DNA of 30,042 bases, taken from the NCBI GenBank assembly GCA_040514355.1, contig JBEVCF010000076.1, positions 1-30,042 of the forward strand. The letters are read 5' to 3'. The stretch's first letter is position 1, and every line of letters starts with the position of its first letter. A program made the translations under genes and the position numbers. Below, in pieces: positions 1 to 7,744 of this stretch. A model generated the notes under the pieces. The model ran no database searches. It was not told where the DNA came from and saw nothing but the letters and a program-made list of their open reading frames with translations. Source of the DNA: Opacimonas sp040514355 (GTDB lineage Bacteria > Pseudomonadota > Gammaproteobacteria > Enterobacterales > Alteromonadaceae).

Positions 1-73
1 GAAATATCCTTTCCTTCTCTACTTTTGTACAATATTTTTTAAAAGTGATTAGTGCGTGCAGTTTAAAAGTATT

Positions 74-86
74 TAATATGAATATT
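74..86 (+). promoter_or_regulatory. Candidate promoter -10 of the CsrB-like RNA
   Basis: TAATAT at 74-79 is a good sigma70 -10 hexamer and places transcription start near 86-87, just before the first GGA-bearing stem. No good -35 is visible 16-18 bp upstream (the region reads AGTGCGTG). That would suit an activator-dependent promoter such as those driven by GacA/UvrY, but no clear TGTAAG-type GacA box can be seen and the window begins only 86 bp upstream. The placement is inferred. Confidence 0.4.
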
Positions 87-435
87 GTCATTAAGGAACA
101 CGACATTCAGGATGACAAAGGACATGCCGCAAGGTAATGGCACGCGTATGGACGGTGAGTCTTAAAAGGACAAAGGAAAGGAAATTTGGCTAGGGTAGCC
201 AAACATGGACAATTCCAGGAAGGAAGTAGGTTGCATTATGGATGTGTAACTTCGAACTGGATACATGGAAAGGGACCCGTGGATGGATTCGCGGCCAACT
301 TAGGATGAGTTGGAAAAAATGGAAAGGGGCGTATAAGGAAGTTAATCGGGATGATTATTGTAGCAAAGGAACGCTGAGAAGGAAGCTCGAAATGCTAGAA
401 AGGCAGTTACTAGGAAAAGTAACTGCCTTTCTTTT
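87..435 (+). ncRNA. csrB: CsrB/RsmB-family small regulatory RNA (CsrA-sequestering)
   Basis: By family knowledge, such RNAs bind many copies of the translational regulator CsrA/RsmA and so relieve its repression of target mRNAs. From 95 to 415 I count 24 GGA triplets on this strand but only one TCC, so the bias is strand-specific; about 5 would be expected by chance. Many sit in the AGGA/GGATG contexts typical of CsrA sites. At least one is a textbook site: CCAACT (295-300) pairs with AGTTGG (308-313) around a TAGGATG loop. Another hairpin is TTTGGC 185-190 with GCCAAA 198-203. The RNA ends in a strong intrinsic terminator (398-435) whose loop also carries GGA. In E. coli csrB lies between syd and yqcC-truC-yqcA, and here it is near truC-yqcA as well. 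No convincing protein is encoded. The 5' end is inferred from a TAATAT box. Confidence 0.85.
398..435 (+). terminator. Intrinsic terminator of the CsrB-like RNA
   Basis: A perfect 13-bp stem, GAAAGGCAGTTAC (398-410) with GTAACTGCCTTTC (419-431), closes an 8-nt loop, TAGGAAAA, and is followed by TTTT (432-435). The loop holds the last GGA motif. The T-run overlaps the stop codon of the convergent DUF3301 gene (434-436). On the minus strand the hairpin is not followed by a good T-tract, so it acts mainly for the plus-strand transcript. Confidence 0.9.
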
Positions 436-751
436 ATGTATTACTGACTCGGTATACAGGTAGGCTGACTTTTATCACTTTTCCTTTATACAAGAAAATG
501 CTCCCTTCATGGGCGCTTTCTTTATCGCCAGAAAAAGCAAACGCATATTCAATCATGCCCGCTTTTTCTTCACTTTTAGCCAACCAGACCAATCGTTTGC
601 GCGCAATACTAATAAATTGTAGATCATGTTGCCGGCAGTAGTGTTGTGCATATTCCCTCGCCACTTCTGCATAAGCTCTGATGCGCCAAAACCATACCGC
701 CACAGCAACACCTATGGTAATGCATAAAATTTCTAGCAGACTCAAGGTCAT
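434..751 (-). CDS. DUF3301 domain-containing small membrane-anchored protein
   Basis: The product is 105 residues. A single hydrophobic N-terminal segment (about residues 2-20, LSLLEILCITIGVAVAVWFW) is followed by a basic, soluble domain with a conserved-looking core (YCRQHDLQFISIARKR, then FAFSGDKESAHEG and LYKGKVIKVSLP). This matches the DUF3301 family, whose biochemical function is unknown. The start is the ATG at 751-749, which overlaps the TGA of the upstream DUF3549 gene as ATGA, so the two are very probably translationally coupled. The open frame extends further upstream to 844, but that part lies inside the DUF3549 gene and does not look like family sequence. The stop lies in the T-tract of the convergent sRNA terminator. 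Likely an inner-membrane protein with its C-terminal domain in the cytoplasm (inferred from the positive charges after the helix). Confidence 0.8.
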   Translation of the reverse strand: MTLSLLEILCITIGVAVAVWFWRIRAYAEVAREYAQHYCRQHDLQFISIARKRLVWLAKSEEKAGMIEYAFAFSGDKESAHEGSIFLYKGKVIKVSLPVYRVSNT

Positions 752-1779
752 AGTCGTTGGCCAAATATAGATGACAACTTTGTTTGTATCGCGGTAGGGA
801 TATTTTTGTCGTGTAACAAGGGCAGTAAAATAGCTCTGGTACACGGGACCTGCACTAAATCCTGATATAACCCTGCAAATATATCATCACTTTGAACAGA
901 TAGGTGCGTGAGAAATAGCAACATAAGATTGTGGTCAGCTAAGGCTTCCATCCAACGTGCACTTAATAATATTAAGGTATCTGTGGTTAGTGAAGACTGC
1001 GCTAATACGGACTTGCACGCTTGTTGTTGCAATTCTAAAGGTGCTCGTGTGAGCGCTCGAATACACGTGTGCAGTGTTATTTCATCTTTGGGATAATCTG
1101 CTAGGCCCAAATGCAGTTGTTTGTGAATAAGCACAGCAAGCGGTTTGTGCAACGCGACGTGTTCTAAATTTTCTAGCAGTGTTTTTTGTACGACTGGGGC
1201 GAGTTTGAACAGCTGTTTTTGTAGCAAGGCAGAAATGCTTGCATCACCTTGCTGCACGGTTACTTCAGCTAGCGCTTGTAGTGACAATACTTGCCAATCG
1301 TGTTGCTCTGGTGCGGTGATATACGCAATTGCTGGTTTTGCCCCATCCAGAGCTAAACCGAGTTGTTGTTTAGCGATTGCATTGAACATCGCTAATTGCG
1401 CTTGAGTGGGTACAAAGGTAAATGGATTATCACCTAATTGTCCATTTTGGGCTTCGGATTTTTCGAGCTCTGCGCCGAGTGCTTGTATGACTTTTTCTAA
1501 GAACATATTGCGCGCAGCTTGATTTAATAAGCCTCTTTCGTCTAAAGGTAATTTTAAAAACCAAATAAAGTGTTGTGCGGAAAGCGAAGGATTCCAAAAA
1601 ATACAACCAATCCAAATATGTTGTTGGCGCGGGAAAGGAGCGGGTAGACGCTGATATTCAATGTCCAAAAAAGTTTGTTCTGACATGACGCGAAAACCAC
1701 GCCCCATATCAATGATGGTAAATTGTGAACCAGAGGCGTGTAAAAATTCACACACGGAATTGATGGTTAATTCAGACAT
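748..1779 (-). CDS. DUF3549 family protein
   Basis: This is a 343-residue soluble protein without a signal peptide. The N-terminus (MSELTINSVCEFLHASG, then FTIIDMGRGFRV and QTFLDIE) and the tryptophan-rich stretch after it (HIWIGCIFWNP, FIWFLKLPLDERG) match the DUF3549 family of gammaproteobacteria as I know it. No enzymatic motif is visible and the function is unknown. The C-terminal two thirds are helical and leucine-rich (for example HKPLAVLIHKQLHLGLADYP), reminiscent of HEAT-like helical repeats, which is only an impression. I chose the ATG at 1779; a TTG at 1797 in the same frame is possible, but neither has a clear ribosome binding site. The gene is divergent from truC and coupled to DUF3301 through a 4-nt overlap. 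The pair recurs near truC in related genera, which hints at a shared but unassigned job. Confidence 0.8.
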   Translation of the reverse strand: MSELTINSVCEFLHASGSQFTIIDMGRGFRVMSEQTFLDIEYQRLPAPFPRQQHIWIGCIFWNPSLSAQHFIWFLKLPLDERGLLNQAARNMFLEKVIQALGAELEKSEAQNGQLGDNPFTFVPTQAQLAMFNAIAKQQLGLALDGAKPAIAYITAPEQHDWQVLSLQALAEVTVQQGDASISALLQKQLFKLAPVVQKTLLENLEHVALHKPLAVLIHKQLHLGLADYPKDEITLHTCIRALTRAPLELQQQACKSVLAQSSLTTDTLILLSARWMEALADHNLMLLFLTHLSVQSDDIFAGLYQDLVQVPCTRAILLPLLHDKNIPTAIQTKLSSIFGQRL

Positions 1780-1811
1780 TGGATTCGTCAATTGCAATAA
1801 ACATGGGGTAG

Positions 1812-1817
1812 ATTATA
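1812..1817 (-). promoter_or_regulatory. Candidate -10 box for the DUF3549-DUF3301 operon
   Basis: Read on the minus strand, 1817-1812 is a perfect TATAAT, about 30 bp upstream of the ATG at 1779. No convincing -35 is present at 16-18 bp spacing. The intergenic region (1780-1892) must hold divergent promoters; I see no equally good box for truC. Confidence 0.4.
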
Positions 1818-1892
1818 CCTAAAATGATCGCCCCAGTGCTACAGCTAGAGACTGACATTATGGTATCATCACTTTTTTGAGTAACAGCGGTA

Positions 1893-2657
1893 TTGCTTGT
1901 GATATCTGATAGCGGTGATTTATCAACTGAGACGTTGCCGATTTTGTATCGCGATGAGGCATTGGTTGTCGTCCACAAGCCCAGTGGATTGTTAGTCCAT
2001 AAAAGTTTAATCGATAAACGAGAAACACGTTTTGCGCTACAGATTGTTCGAGACCAAATCGGCCAATATGTCTACCCAGTGCATCGGCTTGATAAACCCA
2101 CATCGGGAATTTTGGTGATGGCGTTATCTAGTGATATTGCGCGCATTGTTTGCCGACAAATTGAACAGCAGCAGTGGCACAAAGAGTATCATGCATGGGT
2201 ACGAGGTTGGGCACAGGATCAGCATATTGATTATGCTATAAAAGAAAAACTAGATAAAATTGCAGATGCGCATGCGCAACGTAATAAACCCGCGCAAAGT
2301 GCGCAAACAACCGTTACCTGTCTGGAACGGTATGAATTACCTATGAGTTGTGGACGCTACTCCCAAACCCGTTGTAGTTATGTAAAGTTGATTCCCCACA
2401 CGGGTAGAAAACATCAATTACGCAGACATTTAGCGCATGTTAATCATCCGATTTTAGGTGATACTACACACGGCGACGGCAAACACAATCAGGTACACCG
2501 TCAGCACAGCCAGTTACATCGGTTGGCATTGGCACATACAACTTTACGGATGTTGCATCCTGTGAGTCATGCAGCAATGGAAATAACGTGTCCTTTGAGT
2601 CCGGAACTCGATGCGTTTGTGAAACATTTACACCCTTTTAGAATTGATGAGGAATGA
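1893..2657 (+). CDS. truC: tRNA pseudouridine(65) synthase TruC
   Basis: RluA-family pseudouridine synthase that converts U65 in the acceptor/T-arm region of certain tRNAs. The catalytic motif HRLDKPTSG is present (Asp at 2091-2093, residue 67 from the first possible start). The N-terminal ILYRDEALVVVHKPSGLLVHKS and the C-terminal RKHQLRRHLAHVNHPILGD are hallmark family segments. The length (up to 254 residues) is close to E. coli TruC. The start is uncertain: in-frame TTG 1893, GTG 1899 and TTG 1935 are all possible and none has a strong Shine-Dalgarno sequence. Comparison with E. coli TruC, which begins just before ILYQDE, favours a start near 1935. The gene is followed after 3 nt by the flavodoxin yqcA, as in enterobacteria. 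Confidence 0.93.
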   Translation: MLVISDSGDLSTETLPILYRDEALVVVHKPSGLLVHKSLIDKRETRFALQIVRDQIGQYVYPVHRLDKPTSGILVMALSSDIARIVCRQIEQQQWHKEYHAWVRGWAQDQHIDYAIKEKLDKIADAHAQRNKPAQSAQTTVTCLERYELPMSCGRYSQTRCSYVKLIPHTGRKHQLRRHLAHVNHPILGDTTHGDGKHNQVHRQHSQLHRLALAHTTLRMLHPVSHAAMEITCPLSPELDAFVKHLHPFRIDEE

Positions 2658-2660
2658 TAT

Positions 2661-3110
2661 ATGGCTAAGATTGGAATTATTGTCGGCAGTGTCTATGGCA
2701 ATGCACAAAATGTCGCTGACCATGCGGATATTTATTTAAGTGAACAAGGCCATGATGTCACTGTCGAAACGGATCCCGATTTAGGTTTCTTAGATGAACA
2801 TGACATTCAATTCGTGATCACGTCAACGACGGGCATGGGTGATGTGCCCCCTAATTTAGAATTGTTTTTCGCGGATGCAAAAGACACAATGCCCATGCAA
2901 ACGGGCAAAAAGTTCGCAGTGGCAGCTTTAGGCGATAGCTCTTACTGTGAATCTTACTGTGGTGCGGGCAAACAGTTTTTTGAGTTATTTACTGAACTGC
3001 AAGCGCAACCGTTACTGCCCTTATTAGAGGTTGATGCAATGGAGACGTTTGAGCCAGAGAAAGACGTATTGTTATGGTTACAAGCCAACATTGAAAAGTT
3101 TGCGGCCTGA
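2661..3110 (+). CDS. yqcA: YqcA-type flavodoxin
   Basis: A 149-residue short-chain flavodoxin, the same length as E. coli YqcA; it binds FMN and carries electrons in the cytoplasm. The FMN phosphate loop is at the N-terminus (IIVGSVYGNAQNVAD, residues 6-20). The second and third FMN loops are STTGMGDVPPN (about 55-65) and ALGDSSYCESYCGAGKQF (about 89-106). The physiological partner is not known with certainty. The ribosome binding site GAGGAA lies inside the end of truC, so the two genes form one operon. It ends before the bidirectional terminator at 3178-3210. Confidence 0.92.
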   Translation: MAKIGIIVGSVYGNAQNVADHADIYLSEQGHDVTVETDPDLGFLDEHDIQFVITSTTGMGDVPPNLELFFADAKDTMPMQTGKKFAVAALGDSSYCESYCGAGKQFFELFTELQAQPLLPLLEVDAMETFEPEKDVLLWLQANIEKFAA

Positions 3111-3177
3111 CATTATTAATTCAGTACGTTAGCTATGTGTGCTTAGAGATTGGTGTATGAATAAGCTCGTATAAAAC

Positions 3178-3210
3178 AAAACCCCAAATGTGGAAACATT
3201 TGGGGTTTTT
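3178..3210. terminator. Bidirectional intrinsic terminator between yqcA and dapD
   Basis: A 14-bp stem, AAAACCCCAAATGT (3178-3191) with ACATTTGGGGTTTT (3196-3209), closes a GGAA tetraloop. It has an A-tract on its left and a T-tract on its right, so it works in both directions. It lies between the convergent ends of yqcA (plus) and dapD (minus). The rest of 3111-3249 shows nothing else. Confidence 0.93.
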
Positions 3211-3249
3211 GTGTTATGAGGGGAAAGAGCAGCCCTTCAACAGTTATGC

Positions 3250-4074
3250 TTATTCTGCTTCGCGCAACAATTGGTTTATACCCACTTTTGCTCGTGTCTT
3301 CGCATCTACTTTTTTCACGATGATTGCAGCGTATAAGCTGTATTTGCCACACGCACTTGGTAAAGAACCAGATACAACGACAGAGCCAGCTGGAACACGG
3401 CCATAGTGTATTTCACCCGTTTCGCGGTCATAAATACGGGTTGATTGGCCAATGTATACACCCATAGAAATAACGGCGCCTTCTTCGACAATGACGCCTT
3501 CTACAATTTCTGACCGAGCGCCGATAAAACAATTGTCTTCAATAATGGTTGGGTTGGCTTGTAGCGGTTCTAATACACCACCGATACCCACGCCGCCTGA
3601 TAAATGGACGTTTTTACCAATTTGTGCACAGGAGCCAACCGTGGCCCACGTATCGACCATGGTGCCTTCATCAACATATGCCCCGATGTTGACATACGAT
3701 GGCATAACAACGGCATTTTTACCGATAAAGGTCGCTGTTCTAACGGCTGCCGGTGGCACGATACGCACACCCTCTGCAGCAAATTGTGCAGCTGTATAAT
3801 CCGTGTATTTAAGTGGCACTTTGTCGTAGTATTTAGTTTCTGCACCATCAATCACGTCGTTGTTGTAGCAACGAAAGTATAATAAAACTGCTTTTTTCAG
3901 CCACTGATTAACGACCCATTCGCCATCAACTTTCTCTGCAACACGGGCTTCACCGCTGTTGAGCAAAGCAATCGCACTGTCAACGGCCGCTTTAACTTCA
4001 GGTGTAACAGTACTCGGTGAAATGGTGTCTCTGGCGTCAAATGCCGCTTCAATAGTGTGTTGTAAATCGCTCAT
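3250..4074 (-). CDS. dapD: 2,3,4,5-tetrahydropyridine-2,6-dicarboxylate N-succinyltransferase
   Basis: Transfers succinyl from succinyl-CoA to tetrahydrodipicolinate in the diaminopimelate/lysine pathway, supplying peptidoglycan and lysine. The length is 274 residues, exactly that of E. coli DapD. The N-terminal helical domain carries GEWVVNQWLKKAVLLYFR. The middle is a left-handed beta-helix of hexapeptide repeats (GKNAVVMPSYVNIGAYVDEG, TWATVGSCAQIGKNVHLSGG, IIEDNCFIGARSEIVEGVIV). The tail has the usual AGSVVVSGSLPS and KVDAKTRAKVGINQLLR. Its ATG overlaps the glnD stop as ATGA, indicating coupled translation. The bidirectional hairpin at 3178-3210 follows the gene. Confidence 0.97.
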   Translation of the reverse strand: MSDLQHTIEAAFDARDTISPSTVTPEVKAAVDSAIALLNSGEARVAEKVDGEWVVNQWLKKAVLLYFRCYNNDVIDGAETKYYDKVPLKYTDYTAAQFAAEGVRIVPPAAVRTATFIGKNAVVMPSYVNIGAYVDEGTMVDTWATVGSCAQIGKNVHLSGGVGIGGVLEPLQANPTIIEDNCFIGARSEIVEGVIVEEGAVISMGVYIGQSTRIYDRETGEIHYGRVPAGSVVVSGSLPSACGKYSLYAAIIVKKVDAKTRAKVGINQLLREAE

Positions 4075-6708
4075 TTTGAATGGTTTTCCGATTGGTCTAG
4101 TTGCATAATAATTTGCTTTTTCAAAGCAAGTTGTAATTCTGTGCTCAGTGCTTGGTTGTGCGCATCACTAACAATGAACACATCTTCGGCACGCTCTCCA
4201 ATGGTGGAGATTTTTGCAAGTCGTAAGGTGAGATCAAATTCGACAAATATATGTCCAATTTTTGCCAATAGGCCTGGTGCATCCAGCGCTTCTAATTCTA
4301 TTAGTGTCGCATCATCTTTGGCTGAGAAAAAGCGGACTTTAGTCGGTACGTCGAGCTGCTTGAGCTGACGGGATAACTTTCTGTTATTATCGTGTTTAAC
4401 GCTTGGCTTTTCAAGTTGAGTTTGAATCGCTCCCTCAATCCGTCTTAAGCGTTTCTCGTTGGCAATTTTTTCGTTGTGTTCATCGACGACGATAATACTG
4501 TCAAATACATATTGATCAGGCGTAATGGCAATATTGGCATCGAGGATAGAGAGGTTACTTGCATCTAAAACCGATGCAATTTGTGCAAATACCGCTGGTC
4601 GATCCTTGCCGTAGACCAACAACTCACTCCCTGCTTTGGTCGTCTCGTTAGATAACTTGATCAGCCAGTCAGAACCATCGTGCTTGAGAACTTGTTCGCT
4701 GTGCCAAGCAATTTGGTTTGGCTTGAAACGGGTAAAATAATTATTGTCCAAACGTGACCAAAACGCGAATACGTCAGATTCATCATGTGCCTGATTGAGC
4801 AGGGCTAAGGCCTCTTCTTTATTATCCTGAGCGCGCTCATTGAGTGTCACTTGACATTGCAGACCATTCTCTAAGGCGTTAGTGGTTAACACAAAAAGCT
4901 CTTTGAGTAAGGATGACTTCCAGTCATTCCAAAGGTTGTCATTGGTTGCGCGAATATCCGCCAGCGTCAGCGCATATAGCAGATTGAGATGATTGGTAGT
5001 TTTGACCGCAGCTGCAAAATCAGCAATGACTTCTGGATCATATATATCGCGGCGTTGGGCAACCACGGACATCAGTAAATGTGATTCGACTAACCACGCT
5101 ATCATATTGGTATCGTCAGTACTTAAACCGTGTTTTTCGGCAAAAACCGCGACATCTGCTGCGCCTAATTTAGAGTGATCACCACCGCGACCTTTGCCAA
5201 TATCGTGGAATATACCAGCAATAAAGAGTAATTCAGGTTTGTCTAAATTTCGGCAGATATTACCACAGCGCGGGAACTCGGTATTGAGGGGAGAGAAATA
5301 ATTCGCAATAAATTTGACTAAGCGATGAGTGTGCTCATCCACCGTGTAAGCATGGAATAAATCGAACTGCATCATCCCCACAATGCTATCCCATTGTGGT
5401 AAGTAGGCCTGCAAAATTCCGTGTAAATGCATAATATCCCAGCCTAGATTGAAAAAGGCAGGATTGCGCATCAGACGCATGAAGACCTCACGACATGCTG
5501 GGTCTTCAATCCAATACGCGGCCGCAAACTCTCGACGAGCATTGCGCAATTGACGAATACAATCAAAGTCTAAATCGTTTATGTCAGGCGTGTTCGCTAC
5601 CAGCTCAAGAAAATAAAATACTGAAACAGGAGTAGGGAACACCTTATCATGTTGCGGGGCAATTTTGCCTTCACACAAGAAAAAGTCTGAATTGAGCGGA
5701 TGTCCTTCGATCGGGCTTAGATTGAGAATATCGGCTTTGAACCGCTGTAGTAACATCGTATTCAACTCGGTAACACGACGCACGATACGGAAAAACCCTT
5801 TCATNNNNNNNNNNCATCATATTTTCAACCGATTTTTTATCGGTGTCGTTAAACCCTAGTTTGTGTGCCACATCGGCTTGATAGTCAAACAATAAACGAT
5901 TTTCACTCCGCCCCGCGACCAGGTGCAAGGCAAAGCGGATCCGCCACAGTTGACTGCGACAGTTGATCAACTCTTGGTGTTCACTTTCAGTGAAGTAGCC
6001 ATGACCCACTAATTCATAACCATCAAATTCTTTGAAATGCTTTTTGGCGACCCAACCAATAGATTGAATATCGCGCAAACAGCCAGGGTTTTCTTTTACA
6101 TTCGGTTCGAGATTATACGAGGTCCCATTGAATTTCTCATGTCGGTGTTTTTGTTCTTCATATTTAGCCAAGAAAAAGTTTTTGCTCGACCAGATGCGAG
6201 GGTGGTCTACTTTTTCGCGCATCGCTGAAAAAGTATCACGGCAACCTATTAAACAACGCGACTCGACCAAATTGGTCGCCACGGTGATGTCTAGTTTCGC
6301 TTGTTCGGTACACTCTTTAATCGTACGTACCGATTGTCCAACATCTAAACGACAATCCCATAACAGGGTAATAAATTGTGAAATTCTCTCGCCGATTATT
6401 GGTTTGATCGCTTTTTTACTCAAGATCAATAGGTCAATGTCTGAATAGGGTTGTAATTGCCCACGCCCATAGCCTCCTACTGCCACTAAGGCAAGATGAG
6501 GTACTTTATCAAGTTGGTAAAGATGCCATGCATGTGTGACAAGGGTGTCGATAAAGGTTGCTCGTCCCGTCACTAAATCGTCAACTTGAGTCGTGTTGAA
6601 TGCATCGTTGAGCCATGAGTAGCTGTCTTTTACACAAGCTTTAAATGCGGCTACATCTTGAACAGACTGTATAGCTGTGACATTGGCTTGAAGGGTTGGT
6701 AAATCCAT
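4071..6708 (-). CDS. glnD: Bifunctional uridylyltransferase/uridylyl-removing enzyme GlnD (interrupted by an N run)
   Basis: GlnD senses glutamine and uridylylates or deuridylylates PII proteins. The nucleotidyltransferase motif is GGYGRGQ (residues 78-84) followed by SDID (89-92, metal-binding Asp pair). Downstream are the HD hydrolase motifs (DEHTHRLVKF; HDIGKGRGGDHSKLG, HD at about 497-498) and two ACT domains (LLVYGKDRPAVFAQIAS and LIELEALDAPGLLAKIGH). Ten N at 5805-5814 break the frame after VENMM; the next segment begins MKGFF. Family proteins read MMK at this point, so the flanks probably overlap by one CAT codon and the real protein is continuous, about 874 residues. It is coupled to dapD by an ATGA overlap and separated from map by a terminator. 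Confidence 0.95.
5805..5814. other. Assembly placeholder (10 N) inside glnD
   Basis: A run of exactly ten N. Removing the N and one of the CAT copies that flank it (5802-5804 and 5815-5817) restores an open GlnD frame reading VENMMKGFF, as expected from the family. The run is therefore a scaffolding mark, not a real 10-nt gap. Confidence 0.8.
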
Positions 6709-6732
6709 GACAGTGTACTTCGATCAATATTT

Positions 6733-6761
6733 TAAAAAAAGCCTAGCGAAAAAGCCAGGCT
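6733..6761 (-). terminator. Intrinsic terminator downstream of map
   Basis: On the minus strand, AGCCTGGC (6761-6754) pairs with GCTAGGCT (6747-6740) through 8 bp including one G:U, closing a TTTTTC loop. TTTTTTT (6740-6734) follows. It lies between map and glnD, so glnD-dapD either depend on read-through or on a promoter in 6709-6733, where I see no clear one. Confidence 0.85.
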
Positions 6762-6789
6762 AGTGCAATCCAACCTTAGGATTTTAAGT

Positions 6790-7581
6790 CTAATGTGAAA
6801 TGATTCTAGGGATGGTTTCATCATCGCGATGTGTCAGGATTTCAACGCCATTATCGGTAACCAGTAAGGTATGCTCCCACTGTGCGCTTAAGCTTCTGTC
6901 TTTGGTCACAACCGTCCAATGGTCAGGCAAAATTTTCGAGTAGCGCTTGCCGGCATTCACCATTGGTTCAATCGTAAAGCACATGCCTGCTTTTAACACA
7001 TCACCGGTGCCTGGTCTACCATAGTGGACAACTTGAGGTTCTTCGTGAAAGGTCGCACCAATGCCGTGACCGCAAAACTCGCGTACGATAGAGTAATTAT
7101 GCGCTTCTGCATGCTGTTGGATAACATGGCCTATATCGCCTAACGTGGTACCGGGTTTGACAATCTCGATGCCTTTATACAAGCATTCTTGGGTCACTCT
7201 AATTAAACGTTCAGCTAAAATAGAGGGTTTACCCACCACGAACATTTTCGAAGAGTCTCCGTGATACCCATCTTTGATAACGGTGACGTCGATATTGACA
7301 ATATCACCATCTTTGAGTTTTTTATCACTGGGAATGCCGTGGCATATAACGTGATTGACTGACGTACAAATGGATTTGGGGAAGGGCGGATTGCCATAAT
7401 TAAGTGGGGCAGGAATACCGCCTTGAACATCGACGATGTAATTGTGGCACAGGGTATTGAGCTCATCGGTAGTCACACCTTTGACGACATACTGACCAAT
7501 CATATCTAGTACTTCTGCTGCCAGCTTGCCAGCAACGCGCATTTTATCGATTTCTTCAGGGGTTTTAATGATGGCTGCCAC
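6790..7581 (-). CDS. map: Type I methionine aminopeptidase
   Basis: Removes the initiator methionine from nascent proteins and is normally essential. The length of 263 residues fits E. coli Map (264). The metal- and substrate-binding segments are all present: VICHGIPSD, DIVNIDVTVIKDGYHGDSSKM (two metal Asp), EFCGHGIGATFHEEP (metal His), TIEPMVNAG (metal Glu) and SAQWEHTLLVTDNG (metal Glu). The start is a GTG at 7581-7579, preceded on the minus strand by AAAGGAAA about 8 nt upstream. The gene is divergent from rpsB, the arrangement in most gammaproteobacteria, and has its own terminator at 6733-6761. Confidence 0.97.
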   Translation of the reverse strand: MAAIIKTPEEIDKMRVAGKLAAEVLDMIGQYVVKGVTTDELNTLCHNYIVDVQGGIPAPLNYGNPPFPKSICTSVNHVICHGIPSDKKLKDGDIVNIDVTVIKDGYHGDSSKMFVVGKPSILAERLIRVTQECLYKGIEIVKPGTTLGDIGHVIQQHAEAHNYSIVREFCGHGIGATFHEEPQVVHYGRPGTGDVLKAGMCFTIEPMVNAGKRYSKILPDHWTVVTKDRSLSAQWEHTLLVTDNGVEILTHRDDETIPRIISH

Positions 7582-7611
7582 AGTTTATTTCCTTTCATTT
7601 TTGTTAGCGCG

Positions 7612-7640
7612 ATTTTAATGTGCCAGAGCAGTTGACGCAA
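7612..7640 (-). promoter_or_regulatory. Candidate sigma70 promoter of map
   Basis: On the minus strand, TTGCGT (7640-7635) and TAAAAT (7617-7612) are separated by 17 bp, placing the start of transcription near 7605 and a short leader before the GTG at 7581. The -10 matches 5 of 6 positions and the -35 only 3 of 6. Confidence 0.45.
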
Positions 7641-7709
7641 GTGATGACGAGCAGTTTGGATAGTCTACAACACGAATTGTGAATTTATGGTCTTTTTAAG
7701 ACAAATGGT

Positions 7710-7738
7710 TTGCTTCTCTGGTCTATAAATGCTTTAAT
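7710..7738 (+). promoter_or_regulatory. rpsB promoter with GC-rich discriminator
   Basis: TTGCTT (7710-7715) and TTTAAT (7733-7738) are exactly 17 bp apart. The following bases, ACGCCACCGC, form a GC-rich discriminator typical of ribosomal promoters that are inhibited by ppGpp/DksA. Transcription would start near 7745. The remaining stretch between the map promoter and this box (7641-7709) shows nothing else. Confidence 0.6.
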
Positions 7739-7744
7739 ACGCCA

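Noticed and set aside
242..463. 73-residue open frame on the plus strand starting MCNFELDTWKG
   Set aside because: It begins inside the GGA-rich RNA, has no convincing ribosome binding site, runs through the terminator hairpin and overlaps the end of DUF3301. Its Trp/Lys/Gly-rich content is a by-product of the repeated GGA/AAGGA motifs.
434..844. Longer 136-residue form of the DUF3301 protein
   Set aside because: The first 31 residues lie in another frame of the DUF3549 gene. The internal ATG at 751 gives the family-like membrane start and an ATGA overlap.
4071..6708. Two separate genes (or a split glnD)
   Set aside because: The halves are the two parts of one GlnD, separated only by an N run with overlapping flanks.
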